NCBI RefSeq assembly: GCF_036632915.2
Contig: NZ_CP155552.1
Span: forward strand, 1,488,001 to 1,552,000
Reading direction: 5' to 3'
DNA: 64,000 nucleotides
Source: Faecalibacterium taiwanense
Lineage (GTDB): Bacteria > Bacillota > Clostridia > Oscillospirales > Ruminococcaceae
Position 1 is the first letter of the stretch. Each line of letters starts with the position of its first letter. This document shows, in pieces, positions 1 to 8,332 of this stretch. The translations under genes and the position numbers were made by a program. The notes under the pieces are model-generated. The model worked only from the letters and a program-made list of their open reading frames with translations, ran no database searches and was not told the DNA's origin.

Positions 1-1813
1 CGTCCAATGCGCAGCGGACGTAGTGGTGCCCGGCGGGCAGAAGCTCGGTGTCGTAGTCGTCTACACTGCGGATGCGGTAGAGCTTCATTGCTTCCGGCAG
101 GTAGACATGCCGTCCGCTGGCGTTCTGGGTGTAGACAGGCGCTACCATCACACCCTCGCCCAGCAGCAGCTGGTCCTGCACCTCGCGGGCATCCGGGTCA
201 GCGGGAAAATCAAAGCCCAAGGGCCGGAAGTAACTGGTATTTTCCAATGCCGCCTTCATGAAGGTACTATAAAGGTAGGGCAGCAGGGCATACCGCAGCC
301 GGAGCATCTTCCGCAGGGCAGGCAGCATATCCGCAAAGCGGTAGTATTCCTGCATCCGGGAGCCGTCGGTGGCGTGGTTGCGCATCAGCGGCGTGAACAG
401 GCCGAACTCCAGCCAGCGCAGAGCCAGATCAGGCGTAGTATCGTAGGAAAAACCGCACAGATCGGCACCGGTATAAAGAAAGCCGCACAGCTGCACGTTG
501 GGCATCATCTGGATATTGGCCAGAAGCTGTGCCCATGTGGAAGCGTTGTCACCCAGCCAGATGCCGCCGTAGCGGTGGCTGCCGATGAAGCTGGAACGGC
601 TGTAGAGCAGCGTGCGTCTGCCGGGCCGCAGGCGGGCAAAGGCTTCGCCTGCCGCACGGGTCATATTGCCGCCGTAGAGGTTGTGCACCCTGTCATGGCG
701 CACCCGCTGGCCGTCCACATCGTGGTAGAAGCTGGCGTAGTCCTCGGGGGCGTTCATCAGGCCCAGCGCACCGCCCACCACCTTGCCAAAGAACTCATCC
801 TGCACGATGTTGTCCTTCCGGCTCAGTTCGTCCATGCTCTCAAAGAAAGCCTTGAGCCGCTCGGGTGAGTAAAACAGCGCAGGCTCGTTCATATCGTTCC
901 AGAAACCCTCGATGCCGCAGTCGGTCAGTGCCTTGTACTGCCGGCCGAACCACTCCCGCACCTCCGGGCGCAGGAAGTCCGCAAAGTAAGCCTTGCCGGG
1001 CCACACCGCCGCCACAAAGGGGGTACCGTCGGCTTTGGTGCAGAAGTAACCGTTTGCAAGGCCCTCGGCACAGACGGGGTTCTTCGGGTCGATGCGCACA
1101 CCCGCATCGATGATGGGCACCAGCCGGATGCCCTGTGCCTTCAGTTCAGCGCTCAGGGCGGCAAGGTCCGGAAAGCGCTGCTTGTTTACGGTAAAATCCG
1201 CGTAGTCCTGCATGTAATCGATGTCCATGCAGATCATATCCAGCGGCAGATCGTTCTCTTTGTACTGACGGGCCACCTCCCGCACGTCCTCAGCGGTTTT
1301 GTAGCCAAAGCGGCTCTGTGCCAGACCAAAGGCCCACTTGGGCGGGATATAGCTGCGGCCGATGAGCTGCCGGAACTGGCGGCTGATATCGTTCAGGTCG
1401 TCGCCGGTAATGATGTAAAGCTCATAGTCCGGCTCTTCGGTAGAAAAGCGCAGGGTGTCGTATTCGGTGTAGCCGATATCGTAACGCACTTTGCCCGGGA
1501 AATCGATGAACACACCAAAGCATTCACGGCCCACACCGCCATCAATGAGCAGAAAATTGTGCGCACCATAGTAGGAAAGCTTATCCTCGCTGTGGCGGGC
1601 TTCATCGGTGTTGTTGGTCACGTAGTGCCAGCCGCGCTTGTTGATGCCGCGGGGCATTTCGCCCAGACCGTACACGATGGCATCCGGAGCCATCCGGTAG
1701 GCCCAGCCGTCTTCTTCGGCTGTGAGGAAGGGCACCGGCCCGGCGGAAACTGGGATCTCCTGCACCACACTGTCGGTGGGCAGGGGCAGGCCAAAACGGA
1801 AACGCTGGATCAT
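1..1813 (-). CDS. GH31 alpha-glucosidase, 3' end cut by window edge
   Basis: The reverse strand is open from an ATG at 1813 to the window edge, giving about 604 residues with the C-terminus missing. It has the GH31 nucleophile block GFWNDMNEPALF (near 890-925) and the acid/base block GGIWLGDNASTW (near 550-575), followed by PLMRNHATDGSR. GH31 enzymes of this layout remove terminal alpha-linked glucose or related sugars from oligosaccharides. No signal peptide is visible, so the enzyme is probably cytoplasmic. The start is set by an AAGGAGG box a few bases upstream. The exact substrate (alpha-1,4, alpha-1,6 or sulfoquinovose) cannot be told from the sequence. Confidence 0.9.
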   Translation of the reverse strand, partial: MIQRFRFGLPLPTDSVVQEIPVSAGPVPFLTAEEDGWAYRMAPDAIVYGLGEMPRGINKRGWHYVTNNTDEARHSEDKLSYYGAHNFLLIDGGVGRECFGVFIDFPGKVRYDIGYTEYDTLRFSTEEPDYELYIITGDDLNDISRQFRQLIGRSYIPPKWAFGLAQSRFGYKTAEDVREVARQYKENDLPLDMICMDIDYMQDYADFTVNKQRFPDLAALSAELKAQGIRLVPIIDAGVRIDPKNPVCAEGLANGYFCTKADGTPFVAAVWPGKAYFADFLRPEVREWFGRQYKALTDCGIEGFWNDMNEPALFYSPERLKAFFESMDELSRKDNIVQDEFFGKVVGGALGLMNAPEDYASFYHDVDGQRVRHDRVHNLYGGNMTRAAGEAFARLRPGRRTLLYSRSSFIGSHRYGGIWLGDNASTWAQLLANIQMMPNVQLCGFLYTGADLCGFSYDTTPDLALRWLEFGLFTPLMRNHATDGSRMQEYYRFADMLPALRKMLRLRYALLPYLYSTFMKAALENTSYFRPLGFDFPADPDAREVQDQLLLGEGVMVAPVYTQNASGRHVYLPEAMKLYRIRSVDDYDTELLPAGHHYVRCALD

Positions 1814-1833
1814 AGGGGACCTCCTTGTAGCAT

Positions 1834-1942
1834 CCTTGCCCTCTCCGTCACGCCTTTCGGCGTGCCACCTCTCTCAAAGTGAGAGATTTTGCCAAAGGCC
1901 TCATCTCCGAGGGGGCTGCCGAGCGAAAGCGAGACTGGGGGA
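1834..1942. repeat. Degenerate palindromic repeat element, copy 1
   Basis: This non-coding element is built of nested inverted repeats, such as CTCTCAAAGTGAGAG, with outer blocks CCCTCTCCGTC and GACTGGGGGAG. The layout resembles the elements at 2748-2872 and 4596-4749. It fills much of the gap between the GH31 gene and the promoter of the next gene. No protein-coding signal is visible. Confidence 0.5.
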
Positions 1943-2075
1943 GTGGACTTCTCATTTTCTTTATCTTACCCCGGACCACGCTGCAAAACAAGAGACAAAA
2001 CCGGCACTTTTTTGCCACAAAACCGGCAGAACGCAGCCAGAGCATAAAAATATCGGCGGCAGGCGGCGGATGCAA

Positions 2076-2104
2076 TTGCAAATTCCGGCCCATACTGTTA
2101 TACT
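2076..2104 (+). promoter_or_regulatory. Sigma-A-type promoter for the sugar transferase gene
   Basis: TTGCAA (2076-2081) and TATACT (2099-2104) are separated by 17 bp, about 38 bp upstream of the start codon at 2142. Confidence 0.6.
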
Positions 2105-2141
2105 GGAACTGCTACTTTGAATCGGAAAATGGAGGAAACCC

Positions 2142-2753
2142 ATGTATCGCAATGGAATCAAGCGCCTGCTGGCGGTGGTGCTGTCGCTGTGCGGCATGAT
2201 CTGCCTGTCCTGGCTTTTTCTCATTCTGGCCGTCGCCATCAAGCTGGACTCGCCCGGCCCGGTGTTCTTCAAACAGAAGCGTGTGGGCATTGGCAAAAAG
2301 CACTTTTACATTTTAAAGTTCCGCACCATGCGCATCGATACGCCCCACGATATGCCCACCCATCTGCTGCACGACCCGGACCAGTATATCACCCGCATGG
2401 GTCATTTCCTGCGCAAGACCAGTCTGGACGAGCTGCCCCAGCTGTGGAACATCTTTGTGGGGGATATGGCGGTCATCGGCCCGCGGCCTGCTTTGTGGAA
2501 CCAGTATGATCTGCTGGCAGAGCGCGACAAGTACCATGCAAACGATGTGCGCCCGGGCCTGACCGGCTGGGCACAGATCCACGGCCGCGATGAGCTGGAA
2601 ATTGCGGAGAAGGCCAAGCTGGACGGCTGGTATGTGGAGCATCTGAGCTTTGGGCTGGATGTGAAATGCTTCTTTGGCACCATTGCCGCGGTGCTTAAGC
2701 ACGACGGCGTGGTGGAGGGCGGCACCGGCACTCTGCACGAAGAGAAAAAGTGA
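2142..2753 (+). CDS. Undecaprenyl-phosphate sugar-phosphate transferase
   Basis: A 203-residue bacterial sugar transferase of the short, single-domain type. It would start a cell-surface glycan by moving a sugar phosphate from a nucleotide sugar onto undecaprenyl phosphate at the inner face of the membrane. An N-terminal hydrophobic segment (about 8-32) is followed by the family blocks KRVGIGKKHFYILKFRTMR, TSLDELPQLWNIFVGDM, IGPRPAL and RPGLTGWAQIHGRDEL. GGAGG lies just before the ATG. It stands alone with no glycosyltransferase neighbours, so the polymer it serves is unknown. A flippase is encoded 16 kb away at 18406. Confidence 0.92.
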   Translation: MYRNGIKRLLAVVLSLCGMICLSWLFLILAVAIKLDSPGPVFFKQKRVGIGKKHFYILKFRTMRIDTPHDMPTHLLHDPDQYITRMGHFLRKTSLDELPQLWNIFVGDMAVIGPRPALWNQYDLLAERDKYHANDVRPGLTGWAQIHGRDELEIAEKAKLDGWYVEHLSFGLDVKCFFGTIAAVLKHDGVVEGGTGTLHEEKK

Positions 2754-2872
2754 CTCCTTCTGCCGCCATGCCAAAGCCTCCTCCTTGAGAAAGACTTCCC
2801 CGGCCGGGGAAGATGTCGCGCCAGTGACAAAAAGGGGAATGGGTGGCATCGCGCAGCGATGACGGAAGGAGT
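2748..2872. repeat. Imperfect palindromic repeat element, copy 2
   Basis: Outer arms GACTCCTTCTG and ACGGAAGGAGT enclose a hairpin-rich core that includes CCCCGGCCGGGG and GCATCGCGCAGCGATG. It begins at the end of the sugar transferase gene and may also serve as its transcription end. No coding signal is visible. Confidence 0.5.
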
Positions 2873-2887
2873 TCGTTCGCCATATCT

Positions 2888-2927
2888 CTTGATTTATCCC
2901 CGGAAAACTTGATTTATCCCCGGAAAA
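2888..2927 (+). repeat. Two perfect tandem copies of a 20-bp unit at the aspS promoter
   Basis: The 20-bp unit beginning CTTGATTTATCC and ending GGAAAA occurs twice without a gap, at 2888-2907 and 2908-2927. Each copy contains TTGATT, so the -35 element of the downstream promoter is duplicated. Confidence 0.85.
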
Positions 2928-2936
2928 GCGTATAAT
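2909..2936 (+). promoter_or_regulatory. Promoter of aspS
   Basis: TTGATT (2909-2914) and a perfect TATAAT (2931-2936) with a 16-bp spacer, about 40 bp before the aspS start. The -35 lies in the second copy of a tandem repeat. Confidence 0.65.
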
Positions 2937-2975
2937 AAAACAGTACACAAGACGTCAAAGGAGGATTCCTGTATT

Positions 2976-4310
2976 ATGGAACGCACCTATATCAACGAGG
3001 CTCAAAAGGCCATCGGCGGCACGGTCAAGGTGCAGGGCTTTATCGAGAACCTGCGCAACAGCAAGTATATGGCCTTTATCGTGCTGAAGGATATTACCGG
3101 CAAACTGCAGATCACGGTGGAAAAGGAAGATCACCCCGATCTGGTGGATACCATCGATCAGCTCACCCCGGATTCCGTCATCACCGTCACCGGCAAGGTG
3201 GTGGAGAACGACTACGTCAAGATGGGCGGCGTGGAGATGATCCCCGAGAGCATCGAGATCGAGAGCATCGCCAACGCTCTGCCCATCGTCCGCAAGGAGA
3301 TCGCAGCCACCAAGAAAAAGAAGGCTGTGGAGCGCTCCAGCATCGACCAGCGCATCGATTACCGCTGGATCGACCTGCGCACCGACGAGAACCAGCTCAT
3401 GTTCAAGGCACAGAGCTGCTTTGTGAACGCCATGCGCAAGTTCCTGCTGGACCGTAACTTCATCGAGATCCACACCCCCAAGCTGATCGCTGCTGCCAGC
3501 GAGAGCGGCTCTGAGGTGTTCAAGGTGGACTACTTTGACCGCAACGCCTATCTGGCACAGAGCCCTCAGTTCTACAAGCAGATGGCCATGGCTGCAGGCT
3601 TTGAGCGCATCTTCGAGACCGGCCCTGTGTTCCGCGCCGAGAAGAGCTACACCAACAAGCACTCCACCGAGTTCTCCGGCTTCGATCTGGAGTTCAGCTA
3701 CATCACTTCCTATAAAGACGTGATGAAGATGGAAGAAGAGCTGCTGACTGCCGGTCTGCAGGCCGTCAAGGACAACTACGGCGACCAGATCAAGGAGATG
3801 TTCGGGCAGGAAGTGATCGTTCCCACCACCCCGTTCCCGGTGGTCAAGCTGGCAGACCTGTACAAGGGTCTGGAAGAAGAGTTCGGCTACACCGTCGATG
3901 AGAGCGAGAAGGGCGACCTGACCACTGAGGCCGAGCGCCTGAGCTATGAGTGGGTGAAGAAGCACTACGGCCACGAGTTCCTCTTTATCACCGATTACTC
4001 TGCCGAGAAGCGTGCGTTCTACCACATGCGCGACGAGAACGGTGTGCCCCAGGGCTACGACCTGATCTGGCGCGGTGTTGAAATCACCACCGGTGCCCAG
4101 CGTGAGCACCGCTACGAGGTGCTGAAGAAGCAGGCCGAGGAAAAGGGTCTGGCCGATGATGTCAAGTTCTATCTGGAGTTCTTCCAGTACGGCTGCCCGC
4201 CCCACGGCGGTTTCGGTCTGGGCATCGACCGCCTGACCATGCTGCTGTGCGGCCTGACCATCAAGGATGCCGAGTTCCTGTTCCGCGGCCCCAACCGTCT
4301 GACCCCGTAA
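2976..4310 (+). CDS. aspS: Aspartate--tRNA ligase, archaeal-type (probably Asp/Asn dual)
   Basis: A 444-residue class II aminoacyl-tRNA synthetase with an N-terminal OB-fold anticodon domain (about 14-105) and a catalytic core. Motif 2 contains VFRAEKSYTNKHSTEF followed by SGFDLEF. That TEF-G-DLE pattern is typical of AspRS rather than AsnRS. Motif 3 is FGLGIDRLTMLLCG. The length matches the short archaeal-type enzyme without the GAD insertion of ordinary bacterial AspRS. Enzymes of this type in Clostridia are often non-discriminating and charge tRNA-Asn with Asp for later amidation. That role is inference here. GGAGG precedes the ATG, and a strong terminator follows. Confidence 0.88.
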   Translation: MERTYINEAQKAIGGTVKVQGFIENLRNSKYMAFIVLKDITGKLQITVEKEDHPDLVDTIDQLTPDSVITVTGKVVENDYVKMGGVEMIPESIEIESIANALPIVRKEIAATKKKKAVERSSIDQRIDYRWIDLRTDENQLMFKAQSCFVNAMRKFLLDRNFIEIHTPKLIAAASESGSEVFKVDYFDRNAYLAQSPQFYKQMAMAAGFERIFETGPVFRAEKSYTNKHSTEFSGFDLEFSYITSYKDVMKMEEELLTAGLQAVKDNYGDQIKEMFGQEVIVPTTPFPVVKLADLYKGLEEEFGYTVDESEKGDLTTEAERLSYEWVKKHYGHEFLFITDYSAEKRAFYHMRDENGVPQGYDLIWRGVEITTGAQREHRYEVLKKQAEEKGLADDVKFYLEFFQYGCPPHGGFGLGIDRLTMLLCGLTIKDAEFLFRGPNRLTP

Positions 4311-4329
4311 TTTTATAGAGATCATACCG

Positions 4330-4367
4330 AGAGCTGCCGTGCATTTTGCACGGCAGCTCTCTTTTGT
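4330..4367 (+). terminator. Intrinsic terminator of aspS
   Basis: A GC-rich stem (AGAGCTGCCGTGCA with its complement, TTT loop) runs directly into CTTTTGTT. Confidence 0.85.
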
Positions 4368-4430
4368 TGGACGATTTAAAATGGCTCCGCTTCGCTCTGC
4401 CATTCTTAGCGGAAAATAATTTTTAGATTT

Positions 4431-4468
4431 TGGTCTAGCGGAATGCCTGCGGGCATTCCGCTAGACCA
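4431..4468. repeat. Perfect 17-bp stem, 4-nt loop inverted repeat
   Basis: TGGTCTAGCGGAATGCC (4431-4447) is exactly complementary to 4452-4468, with a TGCG loop. AT-rich DNA lies on the left and TTTTCAC on the right. The U-tract is short, so it may be a weak terminator, a protein-binding cruciform or a mobile-element end. Confidence 0.7.
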
Positions 4469-4595
4469 TTTTCACAGATGGGGCTGTGACGGAAAACGGC
4501 TTTTGCATGGCATCAGTATCGATTGCAATAAGAAGGTGTCCGGCTTTGCCAGAGGGAGTTCAGCCGTCCCCCTGGGAGAAGGGAAAGCATCCTCG

Positions 4596-4749
4596 CCCTC
4601 TCAGTCAAATCCTTCGGATTTGCCAGCTCCCCCGAAAGGGGGAGCTTCTGACGCATCCGCAAGGCTTGCATTTTATCTGGAAACTGCGCCGTTACTGCAA
4701 AAAGCTCCCCCTTCGGGGGAGCTGGCGAACGAATGTGAGCCTGAGAGGG
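4596..4749. repeat. Composite palindromic repeat element, copy 3
   Basis: The outer inverted repeats CCCTCTCAG (4596-4604) and CTGAGAGGG (4741-4749) enclose two almost identical hairpins. These are AGCTCCCCC/GGGGGAGCT at 4625-4646 and again at 4703-4723. Open frames across it are by-products of the repeat. The whole 4311-5044 gap between aspS and spoIVA holds only a terminator, repeats and the spoIVA promoter region. Confidence 0.65.
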
Positions 4750-4954
4750 TTCAGCATGCTGAAAGCAAACAGGTAGCCCCTCCACAGCGCCGCGCTTTCG
4801 CAGAAAGCGGCGCTGTAAATGCTGTTTTCCTCTACGACCCCATCTGTGAAAAAGCAATTCAGGAAAATCCGCAGATTTTCCTGAATTGCAATTATAAAAT
4901 AAATTTTCCGCTGAATATGCCCAGAGCAAGGCGGAGGGCATTCAAAATCGTTCC

Positions 4955-4984
4955 GGCATAATGCCCCGCCCTGTTTCATACGAT
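4955..4984 (+). promoter_or_regulatory. Candidate sigma-E-type promoter of spoIVA
   Basis: GGCATAAT (4955-4962) and CATACGAT (4977-4984) are 14 bp apart. They resemble the -35 and -10 boxes of the sporulation mother-cell factor sigma-E (roughly ATATT and CATACA-T), which transcribes spoIVA in Bacillus. The match is by eye only. Confidence 0.4.
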
Positions 4985-5044
4985 TACAACAAGCGGACCG
5001 GAATCCTGTCCGGTGCACAGCGCAAACGGGAAGGGGAGAGCAAT

Positions 5045-6535
5045 TTGGCAAATCAGGAACAGAAGAGCATCTGCCGCGAGATCGGCGCACGCACCGGCGG
5101 AGATATCTACATTGGGGTGGTTGGCCCGGTGCGCAGCGGCAAATCCACCTTTATCAAGCGTTTCATGGAACAGCTGGTGCTGCCCGCCATCGGCCCGGCG
5201 GCTGCGCGGGAGCGTGCCCGGGACGAGCTGCCCCAGTCGGCAGCGGGACGCACTATCATGACCACGGAACCAAAATTCATCCCGGAAGCAGCCGTGCCCC
5301 TGCAGTTGGAGGGCGGCGGCGAGTGCCGGGTGCGGCTCATCGACTGCGTGGGTTACATGGTGGAGGGGGCTATGGGCCACGAGGAGAACGACAAGCCCCG
5401 CATGGTCAAAAGCCCGTGGTTCGACCACGAGGTGCCCTTCGACCTTGCCGCCGAGACCGGCACCCGCAAGGTGATCTGCGAACATTCCACCATCGGCATC
5501 GTGGTCACCACCGACGGCTCTGTGAGCGACATCCCGCGGGAGGGCTATGCCAGAACCGAGAAGCGCATCGTGGAAGAACTGGATGCGCTGGGCAAGCCCT
5601 ACATCATCCTGCTCAACAGCACCCACCCGGATGCGCCGGAGACGAAGCAGCTGGCCGAGGGCATGGCACGGGACTACGACCACACCGTGCTGCCGGTGAG
5701 CTGTGTGGATCTGGACGCGGAGGCACTCGGCAGCATCCTGCGGCAGGTGCTGTACGAGTTCCCGGTGCAGGAGCTGGATTTTGCCCTGCCGCGCTGGGTC
5801 ACGATGCTGGAAAACGGCCACTGGCTGCAAACGCAGGTGTACGATGCGGCCATGCAGCTGGCGGCAAAGGTCTCCCGCATGAAGGATGTACCCTCCGGAA
5901 CAGACGCACCTGCGCTGGAATGTGACGCGGTGCAGCGCTCGGCCATCAGCGGCATCGACCTTGCAAACGGCAGTGTGCGCATCACGGTGGAGCTGAAGCC
6001 GGAAATTTTCTATCAGGTGCTGAGCGAGCAGACCGGCCTTGCCATTGGCGACGAAGCGGGCCTGATGCCCTGCATCATGGAGCTGGCAAAGGCCAAACGG
6101 GAGTACGAGAAGGTGCGCAGCGCCCTTGAGCAGGTGGAAGCCACCGGCTATGGCATCGTGATGCCCACGGTCAGTGAGCTGAAACTGGAACAGCCCCAGA
6201 TCGTGCGGCAGGGCACGAACTACGGCGTGCGGCTGGAAGCCTGCGCGCCCTCCATCCAGATGATGAAGGCCACCATCCACACCGAGATCAGCCCCATCGT
6301 GGGCACCGAAAAGCAGAGCGAGGACCTTGCCCGCAGCCTGCTGGCCGGCTTTGAGGACGACCCGGAAAAGCTGTGGGAATCCAACATCTTTGGCAAGAGC
6401 CTGCACGAGCTGGTGAACGAAGGGCTGCAGAACAAGCTGCTGCACATGCCGCAGGAGGCCCGCACCCGCCTGCAGGAAACGCTGGAACGGGTCATCAATG
6501 AGGGCTGCACCGGGCTCATCTGCATTCTGATCTGA
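5045..6535 (+). CDS. spoIVA: Stage IV sporulation protein A (SpoIVA), spore-coat ATPase
   Basis: A 496-residue protein, close to the 492 of Bacillus SpoIVA. In spore formers SpoIVA polymerises on the forespore surface as the base of the coat, driven by ATP hydrolysis. The Walker A motif is GPVRSGKST near residue 26. RLIDCVGYMVEGAMGHEEND and LLNSTHPDAPET follow, and the C-terminus is the hydrophobic GLICILI typical of the family. I chose the TTG at 5045 because AAGGGGAGAG sits just upstream and the next residues (ANQEQKSI) begin the conserved N-terminus. The frame opens 28 codons earlier without a ribosome site. The frame is intact although the likely host is not known to sporulate readily. 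Confidence 0.93.
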   Translation: MANQEQKSICREIGARTGGDIYIGVVGPVRSGKSTFIKRFMEQLVLPAIGPAAARERARDELPQSAAGRTIMTTEPKFIPEAAVPLQLEGGGECRVRLIDCVGYMVEGAMGHEENDKPRMVKSPWFDHEVPFDLAAETGTRKVICEHSTIGIVVTTDGSVSDIPREGYARTEKRIVEELDALGKPYIILLNSTHPDAPETKQLAEGMARDYDHTVLPVSCVDLDAEALGSILRQVLYEFPVQELDFALPRWVTMLENGHWLQTQVYDAAMQLAAKVSRMKDVPSGTDAPALECDAVQRSAISGIDLANGSVRITVELKPEIFYQVLSEQTGLAIGDEAGLMPCIMELAKAKREYEKVRSALEQVEATGYGIVMPTVSELKLEQPQIVRQGTNYGVRLEACAPSIQMMKATIHTEISPIVGTEKQSEDLARSLLAGFEDDPEKLWESNIFGKSLHELVNEGLQNKLLHMPQEARTRLQETLERVINEGCTGLICILI

Positions 6536-6550
6536 CCGCTACAAAACAGA

Positions 6551-6586
6551 AGAGGGAAGCGCCGCGCGGGTGCCTCCCTCTTTATT
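6551..6586 (+). terminator. Terminator after spoIVA
   Basis: AGAGGGAAGC and GCCTCCCTCT form a stem followed by TTTATTTG. It lies between convergent spoIVA and the DUF4364 gene and may serve both. Confidence 0.65.
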
Positions 6587-6589
6587 TGT

Positions 6590-7153
6590 TCACTTTTCTT
6601 CTTCGGTCAGCTTATTGATGAGCATTTGGTAGATCTCGTTGCCCTTGAGGATGAACTGCTTTTTTACCAGCTCGGCGGTCAGCCGGTCCGGTGTGCCGAG
6701 ATCCAGACAGAACAGCTCACTGTCCAGCCCTTTCACCGTGCAGCGGATGGTGCAGTGGCCGTCCTCTTTTTCGGTAATGCTGGCACTGTACTTGGCTTCC
6801 TTGCGGGCCCATGTCTGGCAGCGCAGCACAGCGGCCACAGCGCGCTCCCGCACACTGCGGGGCAGGTCGTAGGCAAGCTCCTGCGCCACTTTGCGGCCCT
6901 TCTCGGTAATGGTATAGCTGCCCTTTGTCAGGGTGACGAGCTGCTGCCTGGTGATATCGTCCAGACACGAGCCGATCTCGAAATAGTTCACCAGCGCTTC
7001 TTCCATCAGGGCGTTTTCGATCTCCTGCCGGGTAATGGGTCCGGCATTTTTGACCAGATAGCACAGCAGCAGCCGGATCTCGGTGCTGCTGGTCAACCCG
7101 CCGGGACGTACACCGGCAGTAAAAGCATCATTGGCGGCCATCGTTCCATACAT
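6590..7153 (-). CDS. DUF4364 family protein
   Basis: A 187-residue protein with the DUF4364 signature, including TSSTEIRLLLCYLVKNAG near residue 21 and LVTLTKGSYTITEKGRKV near 75. The N-terminal half looks like a winged-helix fold, and the C-terminal half is a small alpha/beta domain. Its function is not established. The family is common in Clostridia and a regulatory role is a guess. The first ATG (7153) sits directly against AAGGGGG, so the ATG four codons later (7141) may be the real start. A TTGCAA-17 bp-TATACT promoter lies at 7207-7179, overlapping the end of the next upstream gene. Confidence 0.8.
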   Translation of the reverse strand: MYGTMAANDAFTAGVRPGGLTSSTEIRLLLCYLVKNAGPITRQEIENALMEEALVNYFEIGSCLDDITRQQLVTLTKGSYTITEKGRKVAQELAYDLPRSVRERAVAAVLRCQTWARKEAKYSASITEKEDGHCTIRCTVKGLDSELFCLDLGTPDRLTAELVKKQFILKGNEIYQMLINKLTEEEK

Positions 7154-7178
7154 CCCCCTTGCATTCCTTTTCTTTTAT

Positions 7179-7207
7179 AGTATAAAGGCTTTCACGCCGG
7201 ATTGCAA
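7179..7207 (-). promoter_or_regulatory. Promoter of the DUF4364 gene
   Basis: Read on the reverse strand: TTGCAA (7207-7202), 17 bp, TATACT (7184-7179). The -35 falls inside the last codons of the S1-protein gene. Confidence 0.55.
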
Positions 7208-8127
7208 GCCGCAGCGGCAAAATCTGTCTCAATGCGCTTGGGGCTTTCCGGCGTGGAGTACACCCAGTGGTCCAGATGGCCCTCGGTGATGAAATACTTC
7301 AGCTCGAACCGGTGGCGCTGGCTCAGGGCGTGGTTCACGATCACCAGCTTGATCTTCATTTTTTCCGGCAGGATGTTCTTGATGTAGACGCTCACCGCCT
7401 GCCCGGGCACAAGGTCGGTGCAGCTCTCGGCAAGGCCCGCGAGGTTGGGCGCGATCTCGATAAAGGTGCCGTATTCCTCCACGCTGCGCACGATGCCCAC
7501 CACGGTCTCACCCACGGTGAACCCGGCCGCATTTTCCTCCCATGTGCCCAGCAGTTCCCGGATGGTCAGCACAAAGCGGCCCTGTACATCCCGGTTCTTG
7601 ACGGCGCACAAGATCTGCTGGCCCACGCTCACCCGGTCGGCGGGGGAGGAGATGCGGCTCACCGACATGCAGTCGATGGGCAGCAGGGCACTGATGCCGC
7701 AGCCCACATCACAGAATGCGCCAAACGGCTCGATATGGGTCACGGTGCAGGGCAGGATATCGCCGGGCTGCAGGGTGTCCAGATAGTCGGCCTTGCACAT
7801 CTGCTGCGCCAGCGCGCGGGAGAGCCGGTAGAAGGGCTGACCGTTCTCGTCGGTGTCCAGCGCCTCGATCACAAAGCAGGTGGGGCGGCCCACCCTCGTC
7901 AGCACCGCAATGTCCCGCACGGTGCCGTTTGCGGCACCATCGGCGCACTGGGCAAAGGGCATCACGGCTCTCACCCCGCCGATCTCGAACCGCAGCTGGC
8001 GCTGGGTATCAAAGGCCAGAGCAGTGGCCTGCAGGATCTCGCGGTTTGCCATGGCGGCGCGCAGTTCAGTGGGGGACAGGCGCGCAGCAGAACGGTAGTT
8101 GCCTTCGGTACGGTAAGCTTGCATCAT
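7192..8127 (-). CDS. S1 RNA-binding domain protein
   Basis: A 311-residue protein with two S1-like OB folds. The first (about 120-190) begins GDILPCTVTHIEPFGAFCDV, and the second (about 200-265) begins GETVVGIVRSVEEYGTFIEI. The N-terminal part resembles the degenerate leading domain of short Firmicute S1-like proteins. Proteins of this group bind RNA and are often annotated as 30S ribosomal protein S1 homologues. The start is one of two adjacent ATGs preceded by AAAGAGG. It diverges from the DUF951 gene, and the DUF4364 gene lies 38 bp downstream. Confidence 0.85.
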   Translation of the reverse strand: MMQAYRTEGNYRSAARLSPTELRAAMANREILQATALAFDTQRQLRFEIGGVRAVMPFAQCADGAANGTVRDIAVLTRVGRPTCFVIEALDTDENGQPFYRLSRALAQQMCKADYLDTLQPGDILPCTVTHIEPFGAFCDVGCGISALLPIDCMSVSRISSPADRVSVGQQILCAVKNRDVQGRFVLTIRELLGTWEENAAGFTVGETVVGIVRSVEEYGTFIEIAPNLAGLAESCTDLVPGQAVSVYIKNILPEKMKIKLVIVNHALSQRHRFELKYFITEGHLDHWVYSTPESPKRIETDFAAAACNPA

Positions 8128-8216
8128 CTTTCATTCCTCTTTCTCTGCTTTTTAGGCCGTGCTTGGAACGGCAGCGGCCTTTCTGTTAAAACTTATGCAT
8201 CCGCATGGGCGGATAT

Positions 8217-8245
8217 TTGCATTTTGTGCGGCTTTGCATTATACT
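8217..8245 (+). promoter_or_regulatory. Promoter of the DUF951 gene
   Basis: TTGCAT (8217-8222), 17 bp, TATACT (8240-8245), in the divergent gap after the S1-protein gene. Confidence 0.6.
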
Positions 8246-8332
8246 ATATCTGTATGCGCAGCAAACCGGCACGCCGGGCTTTGCGCACACACCGCCTGCT
8301 GTTTTGGGCAGGCAGAAGGGAGAAGCAGAGCT

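Noticed and set aside
2955..4403. 482-codon open frame on the reverse strand across aspS
   Set aside because: It mirrors aspS, has no family motif and no ribosome site. High-GC genes with strong codon bias leave antisense frames open.
4443..4961. Open frames in the repeat region between aspS and spoIVA
   Set aside because: They run through palindromic repeats on both strands and resemble no protein. They are by-products of repeat DNA.
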